A DNA stretch of 53,551 nucleotides from an uncultured Desulfomonile sp. (GCA_903896745.1 CAITZA010000271.1:1-53551), one strand, 5' to 3'; counted from the first letter of the stretch, positions 42,910 to 52,123 are shown. Notes: generated by a model not told the origin, from the sequence alone. Program-made: numbers and translations.

Positions 42910-43851
42910 CTAGAACTGATTCCGACGCACGATTAGTGAAGATATTTCCGCATCCAGATCTACAATTGCGCCATGTGGCAGGCTTAGGTTCGGAAGTTTG
43001 TGTCCATGAGGAAACCCCGAAACTATCGGGAATCTGAATCCACCTGTTACTTCCAGTATGAGGTTTTCAATCGCGTGTCTCTGGTTTTCTCCGTTGGGCC
43101 CAATAAAATGACCCAGCACCAGTCCACCTAGTCTGTTGAATATCCCATTCAACTTTAATTGCATGAGCATGCGATCAATTCGGTACAATGGCTCGTTGAC
43201 CTCTTCCAGAAACATGATTTCGTTAGAGAAGTTCGGTAGATGCTCAGTCCCGAGCAAGGCTGTGACAATTGAGAGGCATCCCCCGAGGAGTCTTCCGGTG
43301 GCTTTGCCACTTCTGATGGTATGGGTAGCACAGACCTCATGAGGAATTAGTTCAGTTCCCCTGCAATCATGGGTTAAGGCCCCAACCAGCGAATCATGCG
43401 AAATCTTGTCCAGATTGACTCCGTTTTCCGTTGCAATCATCGGTCCGGCAAATGTTATCAAACCGGTTCTCTTGAAAAGTGAAAGGCTTAGGGCCGTGAG
43501 ATCACTCATGCCAACCAGAATTTTGGGTTTAACTGAAATAGCGGCCAAATCGATATGATCAAGAATTCGCATCGCGCCGTAACCGCCGCGGGCAAAAATT
43601 ATCGCATGTATATGTGGATCAGCCAGAGCCTTGTTCAGATCAGAAACCCTCTCAGAATCGGTCCCCGCCAGGTATCCTTTTTTCTTGAAAATGTTGGGGC
43701 CTGTCAAAGAGTCAAAACCCATGTAATGAACTTTTCGTAAACCGTCCAGAAGCAACTGCTGATCTACTGGACCGGAAATGGAAATTATTCCTATGCAGTC
43801 GAATTTCTTGATAGGTTTCGGAAACAATGTGATTCCCCTATTGAAAGACAA
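42910..43851 (-). CDS. ldcA: LD-carboxypeptidase (peptidase S66)
   Basis: The 313-residue serine peptidase family removes the terminal D-Ala from murein tetrapeptides. The Ser nucleophile is in 'VGMSDLTALSLSLFKRTGL', the Glu in 'MFLEEVNEPLYRIDRML' and the His in 'GFPHGHKLPNLSLPHGA', matching the Ser-Glu-His triad. 'ARGGYGAMRILDHID' is also conserved. There is no signal peptide, so it is cytoplasmic, as usual. The start is a TTG at 43851 without a strong ribosome-binding site, so the N terminus is uncertain. Confidence 0.93.
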   Translation of the reverse strand: MSFNRGITLFPKPIKKFDCIGIISISGPVDQQLLLDGLRKVHYMGFDSLTGPNIFKKKGYLAGTDSERVSDLNKALADPHIHAIIFARGGYGAMRILDHIDLAAISVKPKILVGMSDLTALSLSLFKRTGLITFAGPMIATENGVNLDKISHDSLVGALTHDCRGTELIPHEVCATHTIRSGKATGRLLGGCLSIVTALLGTEHLPNFSNEIMFLEEVNEPLYRIDRMLMQLKLNGIFNRLGGLVLGHFIGPNGENQRHAIENLILEVTGGFRFPIVSGFPHGHKLPNLSLPHGAIVDLDAEISSLIVRRNQF

Positions 43852-43942
43852 AAATCATTCTGCCGAGATTCCTGAATCAGACTTATCACAATGCGGCTTG
43901 TCAATGAAGAGAGTCAGTTGTAAAATCTTTCAAGAGGTCAAG

Positions 43943-44314
43943 ATGGCAGTCATATTTCATATAGAGGATGAGAGTTCGGTCAGGCTTCTTTACAGAGAGG
44001 TCTTCGAGGAGCAGGGATACGGGGTGGTACAGGCTGAAACTGCTGAAGAAGCCCTTAAAACTCTGAAAAGTTTCAAACCCGACCTGATAATACTAGACTT
44101 AAAGATGCCTGGGATTGGAGGTCGTGGTTTTCTCGAAAAATTCCATCGGTTAAAATTGAAGATTCCTATAATAGTCAGTACCGCATACCCTTATTATCAG
44201 GGAGATCCTGGTCTGCCCAATGTTGACGCTTTGGTAGTAAAATCCGGAGATTTGCGGGAATTGATTGACAAGGTCAGGGAATTGTTAGGTCACGTCAATG
44301 ATCGAGCCTCGTAG
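43943..44314 (+). CDS. single-domain response regulator (receiver only)
   Basis: The 123-residue protein is read from ATG 43943 (AGAGG upstream); a longer frame to 43778 would overlap ldcA and adds no domain. It has the receiver fold: 'IEDESSVRLLYREVFEEQGY', phospho-acceptor Asp52 in 'LIILDLKMPGIGG', the Thr position in 'IIVSTAYPYYQG' and Lys in 'ALVVKSGD'. There is no output domain, so it acts by protein contact or in a phosphorelay. The Pro usually following the Lys is replaced by Ser (KS). It is divergent from ldcA. Confidence 0.9.
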   Translation: MAVIFHIEDESSVRLLYREVFEEQGYGVVQAETAEEALKTLKSFKPDLIILDLKMPGIGGRGFLEKFHRLKLKIPIIVSTAYPYYQGDPGLPNVDALVVKSGDLRELIDKVRELLGHVNDRAS

Positions 44315-44336
44315 CGTTCCCATTTATTTGACACAT

Positions 44337-44804
44337 TTATGATAGCTGATCTAGCGCGCCGGTTTGTCGTAAGGCCTCAAAAACTATTATTCCTACCGAA
44401 GTAGATAAGTTGAGGCTTCTTACCTGATCCAGCCTGATGGGAATTCTGGCAATCCTGTCAGGAAAGCGACGGTACGCTTCCGTGTCCAAGCCTCTGGTTT
44501 CAGGACCAAAAACAATGTGATCATCTGCCCGGAAGTTTATTCTGGTGTATAGGTCGCCGCGCTTGCTACTGGTCAAAACAACCTTATGCTGATCCGTATG
44601 TCGGACATAACTCTCAAAATTATCCCACACTATTAAATCCAGCTTTTTCCAGTAGTCCAGACCTGCTCTTTTTAACGATCGATCGTCAATATGAAATCCC
44701 AAGGGTTTGACTAGATGAAGCGTTGCTCCAACAGCCACGCAAAGTCTGCCTACATTTCCAGTGTTGGGAGGAATTTCGGGGTTTACAAGGACTACATTGA
44801 TCAT
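44337..44804 (-). CDS. trmL: tRNA (cytidine(34)-2'-O)-methyltransferase
   Basis: The 155-residue SPOUT-fold protein has the TrmL features 'VVLVNPEIPPNTGNVGRLCVA', 'DYWKKLDLIVWDNF', 'DHIVFGPETRGLD' and 'IPIRLDQVRSLNLSTSVGI' (the knotted SAM site). It methylates the wobble ribose of tRNA-Leu. ATG 44804 is preferred over a TTG two codons upstream. It converges with the receiver gene with a 22-nt gap. Confidence 0.94.
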   Translation of the reverse strand: MINVVLVNPEIPPNTGNVGRLCVAVGATLHLVKPLGFHIDDRSLKRAGLDYWKKLDLIVWDNFESYVRHTDQHKVVLTSSKRGDLYTRINFRADDHIVFGPETRGLDTEAYRRFPDRIARIPIRLDQVRSLNLSTSVGIIVFEALRQTGALDQLS

Positions 44805-44923
44805 CAGCAAATGTTTCCTGTCAGAATAACAATCGATTCAAGCTATGTACAGACATTAGCCGGTTTGTGACAGACCTTTAGGGAATGAATGCCCATGCCA
44901 TAATCTGGCGCCATCAATTACTG

Positions 44924-46249
44924 CTAGTCCATGAACGACCCGGATGCCCAGGGTAGCAGTCTTGCGACCTGTTCAATATGGGGTTTGGTTATCCGACTGG
45001 CCATGTCCGGGTCACCAATCAAAAGGAAAGCATTATCATGGGTATGCATTCCTGTGAAAATATCGTTGGCTGACATTCCCTGGACATTTATAGTCGCTTT
45101 TACGTCAAATCCTTTCTGCGGGATTACAACAAGATCGGGAGCAAAATCTGAAACGCGCCCCGAGTACACTTCTTCGCGAAGTTTAACCTCGCAAAATGCT
45201 TTTTCATCAGTTTGTCCTGGAGTCTTTGCGAAGTTTATCCCCAAATCAGAAAGTTTAAGCTTTTCGAGATCAGATTTTAGTCTTGCCCTGGTTTCCAACG
45301 CTCTCGTTGATGGCATGCGTAAATTGCCAAACCTTTCCAGGCTATTAATATAAATCCTGGTTGGGTCCATGGCAAAGGCCTTAGAATCCTGGTGTATGTC
45401 ATCAATGATTTTTGGATCAGCCCTGGCGAATTTAAGATAACCAAGAGCCTTAAGAATGTTGTTGAGATAGATCTGGGTATTCAGATTGGTAAACCCATGG
45501 TCGGACAAAAAAACCCGCAAAGTTTGATCGTCAATAAGGCCATCGATTGCTGATAAAAACGAATCTATACGCTGATAATAGGATATGAAACCGGAATGAT
45601 GAGGGTGGGATTCATCCTCGAAGGCTTCAAACAAGAAATGATGCAGACGATCCGTTCCGGTAATCACCAGAACCAGGATGTCCCATGTGTCCTTGAGAAG
45701 GCTCAAAGACACCTGCTGAAGGCAATTGAGGTTATCGAAAAGGTTTCTGATCAATATATTTCTGTCTTGTCTGGCACGGACGTTGTCAGTATCAATGGAA
45801 TAATTCTGACTCTTTAGCCATGGAATCAGTGACTCCGGGTATACGGCTCTCTCAAAAACAGGCGCTACAAATCCGCAAATCAGCTTTCCATTTAATGGTC
45901 TGGCGGGGTAGGTAAAAGGCAGGTTGACAATCAAAGCCTTTTTCTCGGGATACCTGTTCCAGAGGGTAGGGCACTGAACATCGTCAAACGATGGAAGTTT
46001 AAGGGCTATTTTGTTGCGCTCGATGTCAGTAAAGCCAAAAATACCATGATCGCCTGGATTGGAAGCGGTCATGAATGAAGTCCACGCTACGCTGGAAACC
46101 GGCGGCAGGGATGTTTCCATGCCAAGCAGGACACCCTGCCGGGCAATTTTTTCCAGATATGGCATCGCGCCAAGCTCAAAGAGTCTTCGCAACATTGTGC
46201 AAGGCACGCCGTCCAGTCCCACAAACGCAATTTTCTTATATTTTTTCAT
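44924..46249 (-). CDS. alkaline-phosphatase-superfamily protein (type I phosphodiesterase-like)
   Basis: The 441-residue protein has the metal and nucleophile pattern of the nucleotide pyrophosphatase/phosphodiesterase group. 'KIAFVGLDGVPCTML' provides a metal-binding Asp. 'SLPPVSSVAWTSFMTASNPG' precedes 'DHGIFGFTD', and 'VFLSDHGFTNLN' and 'GMHTHDNAFLLIGDP' supply further metal ligands. Many relatives have Thr in the place of the first Ser of 'PPVSSVAWTS'. There is no signal peptide, so it is probably cytoplasmic. Substrate unknown. It has its own 85-nt gap to the PHP gene, on the same strand. Confidence 0.88.
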   Translation of the reverse strand: MKKYKKIAFVGLDGVPCTMLRRLFELGAMPYLEKIARQGVLLGMETSLPPVSSVAWTSFMTASNPGDHGIFGFTDIERNKIALKLPSFDDVQCPTLWNRYPEKKALIVNLPFTYPARPLNGKLICGFVAPVFERAVYPESLIPWLKSQNYSIDTDNVRARQDRNILIRNLFDNLNCLQQVSLSLLKDTWDILVLVITGTDRLHHFLFEAFEDESHPHHSGFISYYQRIDSFLSAIDGLIDDQTLRVFLSDHGFTNLNTQIYLNNILKALGYLKFARADPKIIDDIHQDSKAFAMDPTRIYINSLERFGNLRMPSTRALETRARLKSDLEKLKLSDLGINFAKTPGQTDEKAFCEVKLREEVYSGRVSDFAPDLVVIPQKGFDVKATINVQGMSANDIFTGMHTHDNAFLLIGDPDMASRITKPHIEQVARLLPWASGSFMD

Positions 46250-46334
46250 TTCTCGCTAAAATCAAATCCTCTTTCTCAGGAATGGTAATTCACGCGAAGC
46301 TTTACACCATCATCAATGCCATTCCAAATACCCG

Positions 46335-47180
46335 TCACCTCGATAGCGCCCTGTTCCTGAGATTGGCTACCATGTCATGGGGTATTTCATTAACATTGGG
46401 GAAAACCCCCAATTCTACACCAGGTTTGTTAGAACCGTGAAAATCTGTTCCACCGGTAACGACTAGATCAAATTTTTCAGCAATATTTAAAAACAGTCGA
46501 GTTTGTTCGGGAGTATGTTGTGGATAAAAGGCTTCAATCGCTTTCAACCCCATATCCACGAAAGACTTCATTACATCATTAAGCTTATCGGGGTCTGTCA
46601 CGTTGATAGAATGAGGGTGAGCAATTGCAGCGACTCCACCTGCATTCTCGATCAGTCTGATGGCGTCCGCAGCCTCAAGTTTAACCTTGGGGACGTAAGC
46701 GGGGGCCCCTTTGCGCAAGTATCTGTCAAACGCATCCTGACGGGTTTTAACATATCCGGCCTCATACATGAGATTTGCCAAATGTGGTCGTCCGGGGGAA
46801 CTTCCATGTGATTCACGAATTACGTCTGCCTCAGAGATAAACAAATTGTTCTGGAGCAGTTTTTTCAGTATTTGTGAAATCCTGTTTTTTCTCTGGGCGC
46901 GCAGGTAATCCAGCTCCGCAAGCATACCAACGTCATTATGATTTATGAAATATCCGAGAATGTGAAGAATGCCGTAATCGCAAGCGCCGCTAATTTCTAC
47001 TCCAGGAATGACCTCTATGCCAAGCTCAAGGCCCATTTGAAGGGCCTCGTCAATCCCGGACACAGTGTCGTGATCGGTTATGGCGACAGCCTGAAGACCT
47101 TTTTGCCGCGCCAGAGCTATTATTTCCGACGGTGTCAATGTGCCATCAGACATGGTTGTATGAACATGGAGATCTATCAT
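46335..47180 (-). CDS. PHP-domain phosphoesterase, RNase AM/3',5'-nucleoside bisphosphate phosphatase type
   Basis: The 281-residue protein carries the four PHP metal motifs: 'DLHVHTTMSDG', 'AITDHDTVSGIDEAL', 'VIPGVEISGACDYGILHILGYF', and 'AIAHPHSINV' with 'VTGGTDFHGSNKPGVELGVF'. This length and pattern match YciV/RnaAM, which trims 5' ends of rRNA and hydrolyses nucleoside 3',5'-bisphosphates. It reads leftward and precedes the phosphatase-superfamily gene. Confidence 0.92.
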   Translation of the reverse strand: MIDLHVHTTMSDGTLTPSEIIALARQKGLQAVAITDHDTVSGIDEALQMGLELGIEVIPGVEISGACDYGILHILGYFINHNDVGMLAELDYLRAQRKNRISQILKKLLQNNLFISEADVIRESHGSSPGRPHLANLMYEAGYVKTRQDAFDRYLRKGAPAYVPKVKLEAADAIRLIENAGGVAAIAHPHSINVTDPDKLNDVMKSFVDMGLKAIEAFYPQHTPEQTRLFLNIAEKFDLVVTGGTDFHGSNKPGVELGVFPNVNEIPHDMVANLRNRALSR

Positions 47181-47251
47181 TCAAATTCAGCTTTCAGGTG
47201 ATAATGTATTAACATTACGTCGCTATGGTCATCATTCCCAGAATTGCCGTG

Positions 47252-48610
47252 CTATCTTTTGGCAAGCGCCGCATCAGCCGCTTCAATCATGATTCTCTTG
47301 ATATCATCTATCCATCCTGTCACTTCGGGTTTCATGATGCAACTCCTCAGACAGGTGACAGTATCCTGATCCCAAACAATGTCGGGCCAGTGTGGCTCCA
47401 GGATGCTTCTCGGAAGGTTCGCCTTTGCTATGTGAAGTCCACGCTCTGCGGTCAGCTCAAAAAAATCATTGGAATAAGATGATATTTCAGAAGCCCGCTT
47501 GCCATTCAATCCCCAGATCAATATGTCCAGTTCAGGCGCCAACGCGGTAACAAACCTGGATTCATTCACCAAAAAATCGAATAATGCTAACGCGGTTTCT
47601 CTTATTGTTTCAAGGCCACGGGCAAATTCACCATTTTGTTCGAGTGGCAAGAGTTTCTGAGTCGCCCACAACGCGACCGCTGAGGAGCCCGGTCGCGAGC
47701 ATTCCAGGCTTATCTCTCCAAGATGAAGTTCATCAGAAGTGAAATAAGTGTACGGCGAATCGTGTTTGTAATGGATGCCGACGGTAGGATCCCTGAAGAG
47801 AACGCATCCGCATCCATAGGGCTGTAGACCATGTTTGTGCGGATCTACCACGATTGAATCTACCTGGTTGACATGATTCAGGATGTCCCGGGTTTGCTGT
47901 CCCAGATTGTTGGCAAGGGTGAAGTAGCCTCCATAGGCAGCGTCGGCATGAATCCTGAAACCATAATTCTTTCTCAGTTCCAGAATACTTGGTAGAGGAT
48001 CAAAAGACCCGGTTGCAGTTGTCCCCATGGTAACTACCACGGTTCCGATGTTTTCTGATTCTAGCGCCTTTTCAAGCGACTCCAGGTCCATTTTTGCGTT
48101 GCAGTCGGTAGGTATCGAGTCGAAAGGAATTTCCAGAACCGAGCATATCCTACTGTGAGTGTAATGGGCCTGGCTGGACGCTACAATTTTTGATCCAGGT
48201 TTTAGACGCTTTGAAATCCATAACGCCTCGAGATTTGCCATGGTTCCGCCGCTACACAGATGTCCAAGGCATTCTTTCCAACCGAACATCTCACCGATCC
48301 TTGCTACCGCTTCCTTTTCCATCGCGGAGCTGGCCCTGCCGCCATCCAGGGCATGATTGTTCGGATTAATCCATAATGATAATGTATAGGCCAGCCTCGC
48401 AACAGGGTGTGGCGGCTTGAGCATTTGTCCGATATATTGAGGATGAGGGTATGGATAATTGTCTTTCATCCTGTCAGCTACTTCCAGTAACACTGTTTCG
48501 AGTTTCTCAATGTTAACTGAGGGTTCAAATAATGGTAAACCATGGAAGCTGGATTCAAGAATCTCCAACGCCCTCGGCAGTATGGATAGGCTTCGTGTTT
48601 CCAAAGTCAT
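47252..48610 (-). CDS. group II PLP-dependent decarboxylase
   Basis: The 452-residue protein is read from ATG 48610 (GGAG 7 nt upstream). Decarboxylase group II features: 'HPQYIGQMLKPPHPVARLA', 'GEMFGWKECLGHLCSGGTMANLEAL', 'ASSQAHYTHSRICSVL', 'VVVTMGTTATGSFDPL', 'RIHADAAYGGYFTL' (Asp contacting PLP) and 'VVDPHKHGLQPYGCGCVLFRD' (PLP Lys). Substrates in this group include glutamate, tyrosine, aspartate and 2,4-diaminobutyrate; the specificity is not readable. An aspartate or glutamate decarboxylase role is possible. Confidence 0.9.
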   Translation of the reverse strand: MTLETRSLSILPRALEILESSFHGLPLFEPSVNIEKLETVLLEVADRMKDNYPYPHPQYIGQMLKPPHPVARLAYTLSLWINPNNHALDGGRASSAMEKEAVARIGEMFGWKECLGHLCSGGTMANLEALWISKRLKPGSKIVASSQAHYTHSRICSVLEIPFDSIPTDCNAKMDLESLEKALESENIGTVVVTMGTTATGSFDPLPSILELRKNYGFRIHADAAYGGYFTLANNLGQQTRDILNHVNQVDSIVVDPHKHGLQPYGCGCVLFRDPTVGIHYKHDSPYTYFTSDELHLGEISLECSRPGSSAVALWATQKLLPLEQNGEFARGLETIRETALALFDFLVNESRFVTALAPELDILIWGLNGKRASEISSYSNDFFELTAERGLHIAKANLPRSILEPHWPDIVWDQDTVTCLRSCIMKPEVTGWIDDIKRIMIEAADAALAKR

Positions 48611-48796
48611 TGCTTGCTCCAAAAAAATTTGTCCAGAAAGTTGTCTGACCATTCAAACGGTCGCAACACCGACATTCCAGGTTTATATCAAGGACCAATA
48701 ATCCAGGGATAGTCATAACCCAACATCGGGCAAGAATGACACCTTTTTCAAAAAAACTCCAATTTTCACCTAAGAAAAATTGTCAGGAGAGAGTTC

Positions 48797-50350
48797 ATGG
48801 AACTGAGCATTCTGAAAAGAGAGGTGACGGAACTCGATGAAATTCTCAGGGGTGGATTCATCGCAAAAATATACCAGCCGTTACCGCGCGAAATTGTGCT
48901 AAAGATACGATTGGCGACTTTTGGTGAGAAGCGTCTGATACTAAGCGCCGATCCGCGGCTAGGCAGAATTCATACCACCAGCGTGCGGATTCCCAACCCT
49001 CCCTCTCCGCCAAGATTCTGCGCTTATCTCCGCGCACACCTTCAAGGGGCTAGAATCATATCAATTGAGGTCCCGAAGAATGACCGCGTAATTGTCATAA
49101 AATGCGTCAGAGGCCAAAACGAAGCCGCTGAAAAAAGACTGCTAATATTGGAAATATTGGGACGGGATTCCAACGTCATACTGGTCAGGGATTCAGATGG
49201 TTCGATCATGGAATGTCTCCACAGGATTTATTCCAAAGAGGAGCATAACAGATCTGTCATCCCCGGAGTTGTCTACCAGTATCCGCCTCCGAATCCAAGG
49301 TTGAGCGACGGAAACGAAAAAGAATTTGCAGGCCCGGAAACGGTCAGGAGCGTCGTTGACGGGAAAGAGAGTTGCACTGGTGTTTCTGCTTTTGACAGAC
49401 AGTTGGTCGAGAAGGATGCCGGATGTCTGGATAAGGTTCTGGATTCTCGATATGCTATCCTAATGCAAAATGAAATTCTCGAATCTTTTAGAAGGAGCTT
49501 GAGAAACCCTATAAACAACCGCATAAAATCTCTGAAAAAACGCTTGGGTAAAATAGAGCAGGACAAAAAACGACTCAACATGTTCGTATCGCAACAAAAA
49601 ATGGGTGAGTTGATAAAGTATAATCTTCGAAAAATTAAAAAAGGCATGATTAGTGTTGACCTGCTCGACTGGGAAACAAATGAAATGAAAACCATCGACC
49701 TTGATCCTTCCCTATCTCCTTTGGCAAACATGGAATCATGTTTTAGGAAAGTCTCAAAAGCCAAGAGAGGTTTTTCCATTGTTGATGAAAGATTGAGAAA
49801 CACCATACAGGAAATTGACGCATTGCAGGACCTGGATTACCTGGTTTCAGAAACTTATAGTCTTAAGGACTTGGAGCGCTTGGCCGATGATGTCCAATTC
49901 ATTTCTCATTCCGGATCGGACAACACGTCCAAGACTCCAGGGAAGAAAAGTGAATCCCAGCCTAGCCCCTATATTGAGTATAAGTCCCCAGGAGGTCATA
50001 AAATCATGGTGGGAAAGAGCGCAAGGGGAAATGAAATGATTCTGAGGGGCCTCGTCGGCAAGGACGATCTATGGCTTCATGCAAAAGACTGGGCCGGCGC
50101 CCATGTATTTCTAGCGGCGCCAAGCAATTTCCCCGTCACACATGAGGATATTGTTTTTTCAGCCGGTCTGGCGCTTGGGCATTCAAAAGGAAGGAGCGAG
50201 ACCAAAGGAGAGGTCATGGTAGCAAACGTCAAGGATGTGTCACGAATTAAAGGCGGCGTTACAGGGCAGGTGAAAGTCAAAGCTTATCAGTCGGTGGTGG
50301 TGGTTCCTCTGGTAGACTGTCAGTTGAATGAAGACGGTCGGCAGAAATAA
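48797..50350 (+). CDS. NFACT-family protein (RqcH-like)
   Basis: The 517-residue protein has an NFACT-N domain (about 1-170: 'PRFCAYLRAHLQGARIISIE' is the conserved P-F-C-x2-L-R-x-H-L element), a coiled coil (about 225-350) and the NFACT-R domain ('DDLWLHAKDWAGAHVFLA', 'VTHEDIVFSAGLALGHSKGR', then 'VMVANVKDV'). RqcH homologues bind obstructed 50S subunits and direct Ala tailing of stalled peptides. At 517 residues it is shorter than the usual 560-580. AGGAGAG lies upstream of the ATG. It is a single gene, and its stop codon lies in the loop of a hairpin. Confidence 0.92.
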   Translation: MELSILKREVTELDEILRGGFIAKIYQPLPREIVLKIRLATFGEKRLILSADPRLGRIHTTSVRIPNPPSPPRFCAYLRAHLQGARIISIEVPKNDRVIVIKCVRGQNEAAEKRLLILEILGRDSNVILVRDSDGSIMECLHRIYSKEEHNRSVIPGVVYQYPPPNPRLSDGNEKEFAGPETVRSVVDGKESCTGVSAFDRQLVEKDAGCLDKVLDSRYAILMQNEILESFRRSLRNPINNRIKSLKKRLGKIEQDKKRLNMFVSQQKMGELIKYNLRKIKKGMISVDLLDWETNEMKTIDLDPSLSPLANMESCFRKVSKAKRGFSIVDERLRNTIQEIDALQDLDYLVSETYSLKDLERLADDVQFISHSGSDNTSKTPGKKSESQPSPYIEYKSPGGHKIMVGKSARGNEMILRGLVGKDDLWLHAKDWAGAHVFLAAPSNFPVTHEDIVFSAGLALGHSKGRSETKGEVMVANVKDVSRIKGGVTGQVKVKAYQSVVVVPLVDCQLNEDGRQK

Positions 50351-50363
50351 TTTTCTACCGACC
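50336..50363. terminator. hairpin containing the NFACT gene stop codon
   Basis: GGTCGG (50336-50341) pairs with CCGACC (50358-50363); after one C/A mismatch AGAAA pairs with TTTCT, leaving loop TAAT that includes the TAA stop. It separates two convergent genes and is symmetric, so it may serve both directions. A T-run occurs only about 17 nt later on the plus strand. Confidence 0.5.
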
Positions 50364-50375
50364 AGTATGGGGTGT

Positions 50376-50711
50376 TTATTTTTTCATAATGTCCTGTTTG
50401 GTAACATTCATCAATCGTATTGCCTTGTTATCCTTTCCCACAACGGTGTATGCGATTCTGACAATGTCACCGGGTTCAGGGGTCTTCCCTATCAGGGCTT
50501 CCTTCAGATCAAAAGTAAGTTCTTTTCCTGTTGACTTACCGTATTTGGTCTGGGGGGTTATGTTGAGGTCATATTCCTCAACCACGATTATTTTGTTGTC
50601 CTTGTCGTATTTTACCGTTTTGCCCTGGGCGACTTCAGCGGACATGGCGGGAATTGCCATCAACATGACCAGAGCTATTGAAGCAATGCAAAGCGTAAGG
50701 TTCCGTTTCAT
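50376..50711 (-). CDS. small periplasmic protein of unknown function
   Basis: A 111-residue protein read from ATG 50711 (GAGGAAA upstream). Residues 1-24 form a Sec signal peptide (MKRNLTL, hydrophobic core, then 'AMSA'). The mature part is about 85 residues and beta-rich: 'KTVKYDKDNKIIVVEEYDLN', 'TFDLKEALIGKTPEPGDIVRIAY' and a basic C terminus. This looks like an OB-fold-like or DUF-type periplasmic domain; I cannot name it. It follows the TauE/SafE gene by 40 nt on the same strand. Confidence 0.75.
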   Translation of the reverse strand: MKRNLTLCIASIALVMLMAIPAMSAEVAQGKTVKYDKDNKIIVVEEYDLNITPQTKYGKSTGKELTFDLKEALIGKTPEPGDIVRIAYTVVGKDNKAIRLMNVTKQDIMKK

Positions 50712-50751
50712 TTTTATTTTCCTCGCTGGCAAGAGATTTTCTAGCGTCATT

Positions 50752-51768
50752 CTAGGCCGCTGATTTCTTTTCTCTAAGCTCTTTGGCCGCTCCCGAAAAC
50801 ATTATCATGCAGATATAGATGCAAATTGCGCCCACCGCGCCGAGGATCAAAACTGTAGCCGGCATATCAATCTTGAACTGTTTGAGAATAATGGACACCA
50901 TACATGCCAGCACCGCAAGACCGAAAGCTATTCTGATGCCATAACCCTTGGCGTATTTTGTAGCCACGGTTCCAATCTGGGCGCCAATCGCCGCTCCCGC
51001 CAACATGACGAACACAGCCCATATTTCGATACGCCCCTTGGCGCCGTAAGTAAATGTTCCATACAAACCGGAGATCATAACCTCGAACAGGTCGGTGCCC
51101 ACAGCGATATGGGTCGGACAGCCAATGAGGTATACAAGCGCCGGCATTCGGATCAATCCGCCGCCTATTCCCAGGAAGCCAGCCAGCACACCAGTGAGAA
51201 AACTCACGCCTATCGGAAGCCATGCTGAACATGTAATGCCGGCCACCTTGAAATGAACCACCGGAGGAATATTGATCCTGTGAAGAGTCTTATACCACGT
51301 TATGCCTTCTGCTCCGTGTTCACCAACATCACCGGCCTTTTTCTTTTGCGTGGCCTTGTAATAGTCATAGAAAACCATGAGAGCAATGAGGGCCAGCAGG
51401 CCAATGTAGACCCATCTGACAACGGGACCTACCTCGCCAATACGCTCCAGCCACATGACCACCTGGGCCCCACATTCAATACCGACAACAGTTCCGACTA
51501 TCATTATGAGGCCAAGCTTGTAGTCAACATTTCCAAATTTTGAATGACGGAAAGTCGAAATCATGGATTTGCCGGCTATGTGCGCAATGTCAGTGCCGAT
51601 TGCAAACGCCATTGGAAAGCCTAGTATATTCAATCCGGGCGTAACCATCCAGGCGCCGCCCATTCCAAAAAAACCTCCAATGCAACCTACGGCAAATCCT
51701 ATAAGAACCAACCCCGGCCAGAAAATCTCGATTCCAGCTATGGGCATATACATCATATACCAATCCAT
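50752..51768 (-). CDS. TauE/SafE-family sulfite/organosulfonate exporter
   Basis: The 338-residue inner-membrane protein has about eight helices and the family repeat, 'GFAVGCIGGFFGMGGAWMVTP' in the first half and 'GVLAGFLGIGGGLIRMPALVYL' in the second. A soluble loop of about 45 residues lies in the middle. TauE/SafE proteins export sulfite, sulfonates or related anions. AGGAGG precedes ATG 51768. Together with the small proteins on both sides it forms a three-gene leftward unit. The direction and substrate are inferred from the family. Confidence 0.93.
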   Translation of the reverse strand: MDWYMMYMPIAGIEIFWPGLVLIGFAVGCIGGFFGMGGAWMVTPGLNILGFPMAFAIGTDIAHIAGKSMISTFRHSKFGNVDYKLGLIMIVGTVVGIECGAQVVMWLERIGEVGPVVRWVYIGLLALIALMVFYDYYKATQKKKAGDVGEHGAEGITWYKTLHRINIPPVVHFKVAGITCSAWLPIGVSFLTGVLAGFLGIGGGLIRMPALVYLIGCPTHIAVGTDLFEVMISGLYGTFTYGAKGRIEIWAVFVMLAGAAIGAQIGTVATKYAKGYGIRIAFGLAVLACMVSIILKQFKIDMPATVLILGAVGAICIYICMIMFSGAAKELREKKSAA

Positions 51769-51820
51769 ATTACTATCCTCCTAAGACTACAATGTTTTTG
51801 GATTGAGAATTCATGAATCA

Positions 51821-52123
51821 TCAATGTTCAACTATTTTTCTGGATGTCAGGTCGATCCCTACACGTTTCATGATGAAATCGGTGAGCAGACCAAATGTAA
51901 CGCCCATAATGGCAGTTATTATGGTACATTCAATTCCAAACCACACTGGATTGGTATTGTATGAATCTACGAAGTAGCGGGCTATTTCACCATGAGCCCG
52001 TCGGGAATCAGCCACAACCACCAACATTTCCGCTGGGCCTCCAGCGGCCTGTACGATGTCAGGCAATATGGCGGTTATAATGGCCGTAACCAGAATCATA
52101 AAACCACAATAATACTTCCTCAT
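51821..52123 (-). CDS. small membrane protein beside TauE/SafE
   Basis: A 100-residue protein with an N-terminal hydrophobic segment (about 6-26, 'ILVTAIITAILPDIVQAAGG', possibly a signal peptide) and a second helix (about 61-84, 'GIECTIITAIMGVTFGLL'). It ends in a basic tail. From memory it resembles small proteins found next to TauE/SafE genes in sulfate reducers (DVU0150-like); I could not verify this. It leads the operon by 52 nt and has a GGAGG-type site. Confidence 0.75.
   Translation of the reverse strand: MRKYYCGFMILVTAIITAILPDIVQAAGGPAEMLVVVADSRRAHGEIARYFVDSYNTNPVWFGIECTIITAIMGVTFGLLTDFIMKRVGIDLTSRKIVEH

Noticed and set aside
43778-43942. N-terminal extension of the single receiver protein
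   Set aside because: It would overlap the start of the divergent ldcA gene, has no domain similarity, and the ATG at 43943 has a good ribosome-binding site at the exact domain boundary.
47202-47221. Palindrome TAATGT-ATTA-ACATTA upstream of the PHP gene and a 15-nt stretch (14 of 15 identical) shared with the psr promoter at 16029-16043
   Set aside because: The shared part is AT-rich, the PHP copy lacks a good -35 (GCGACG), and there is no functional link; chance similarity is likely.
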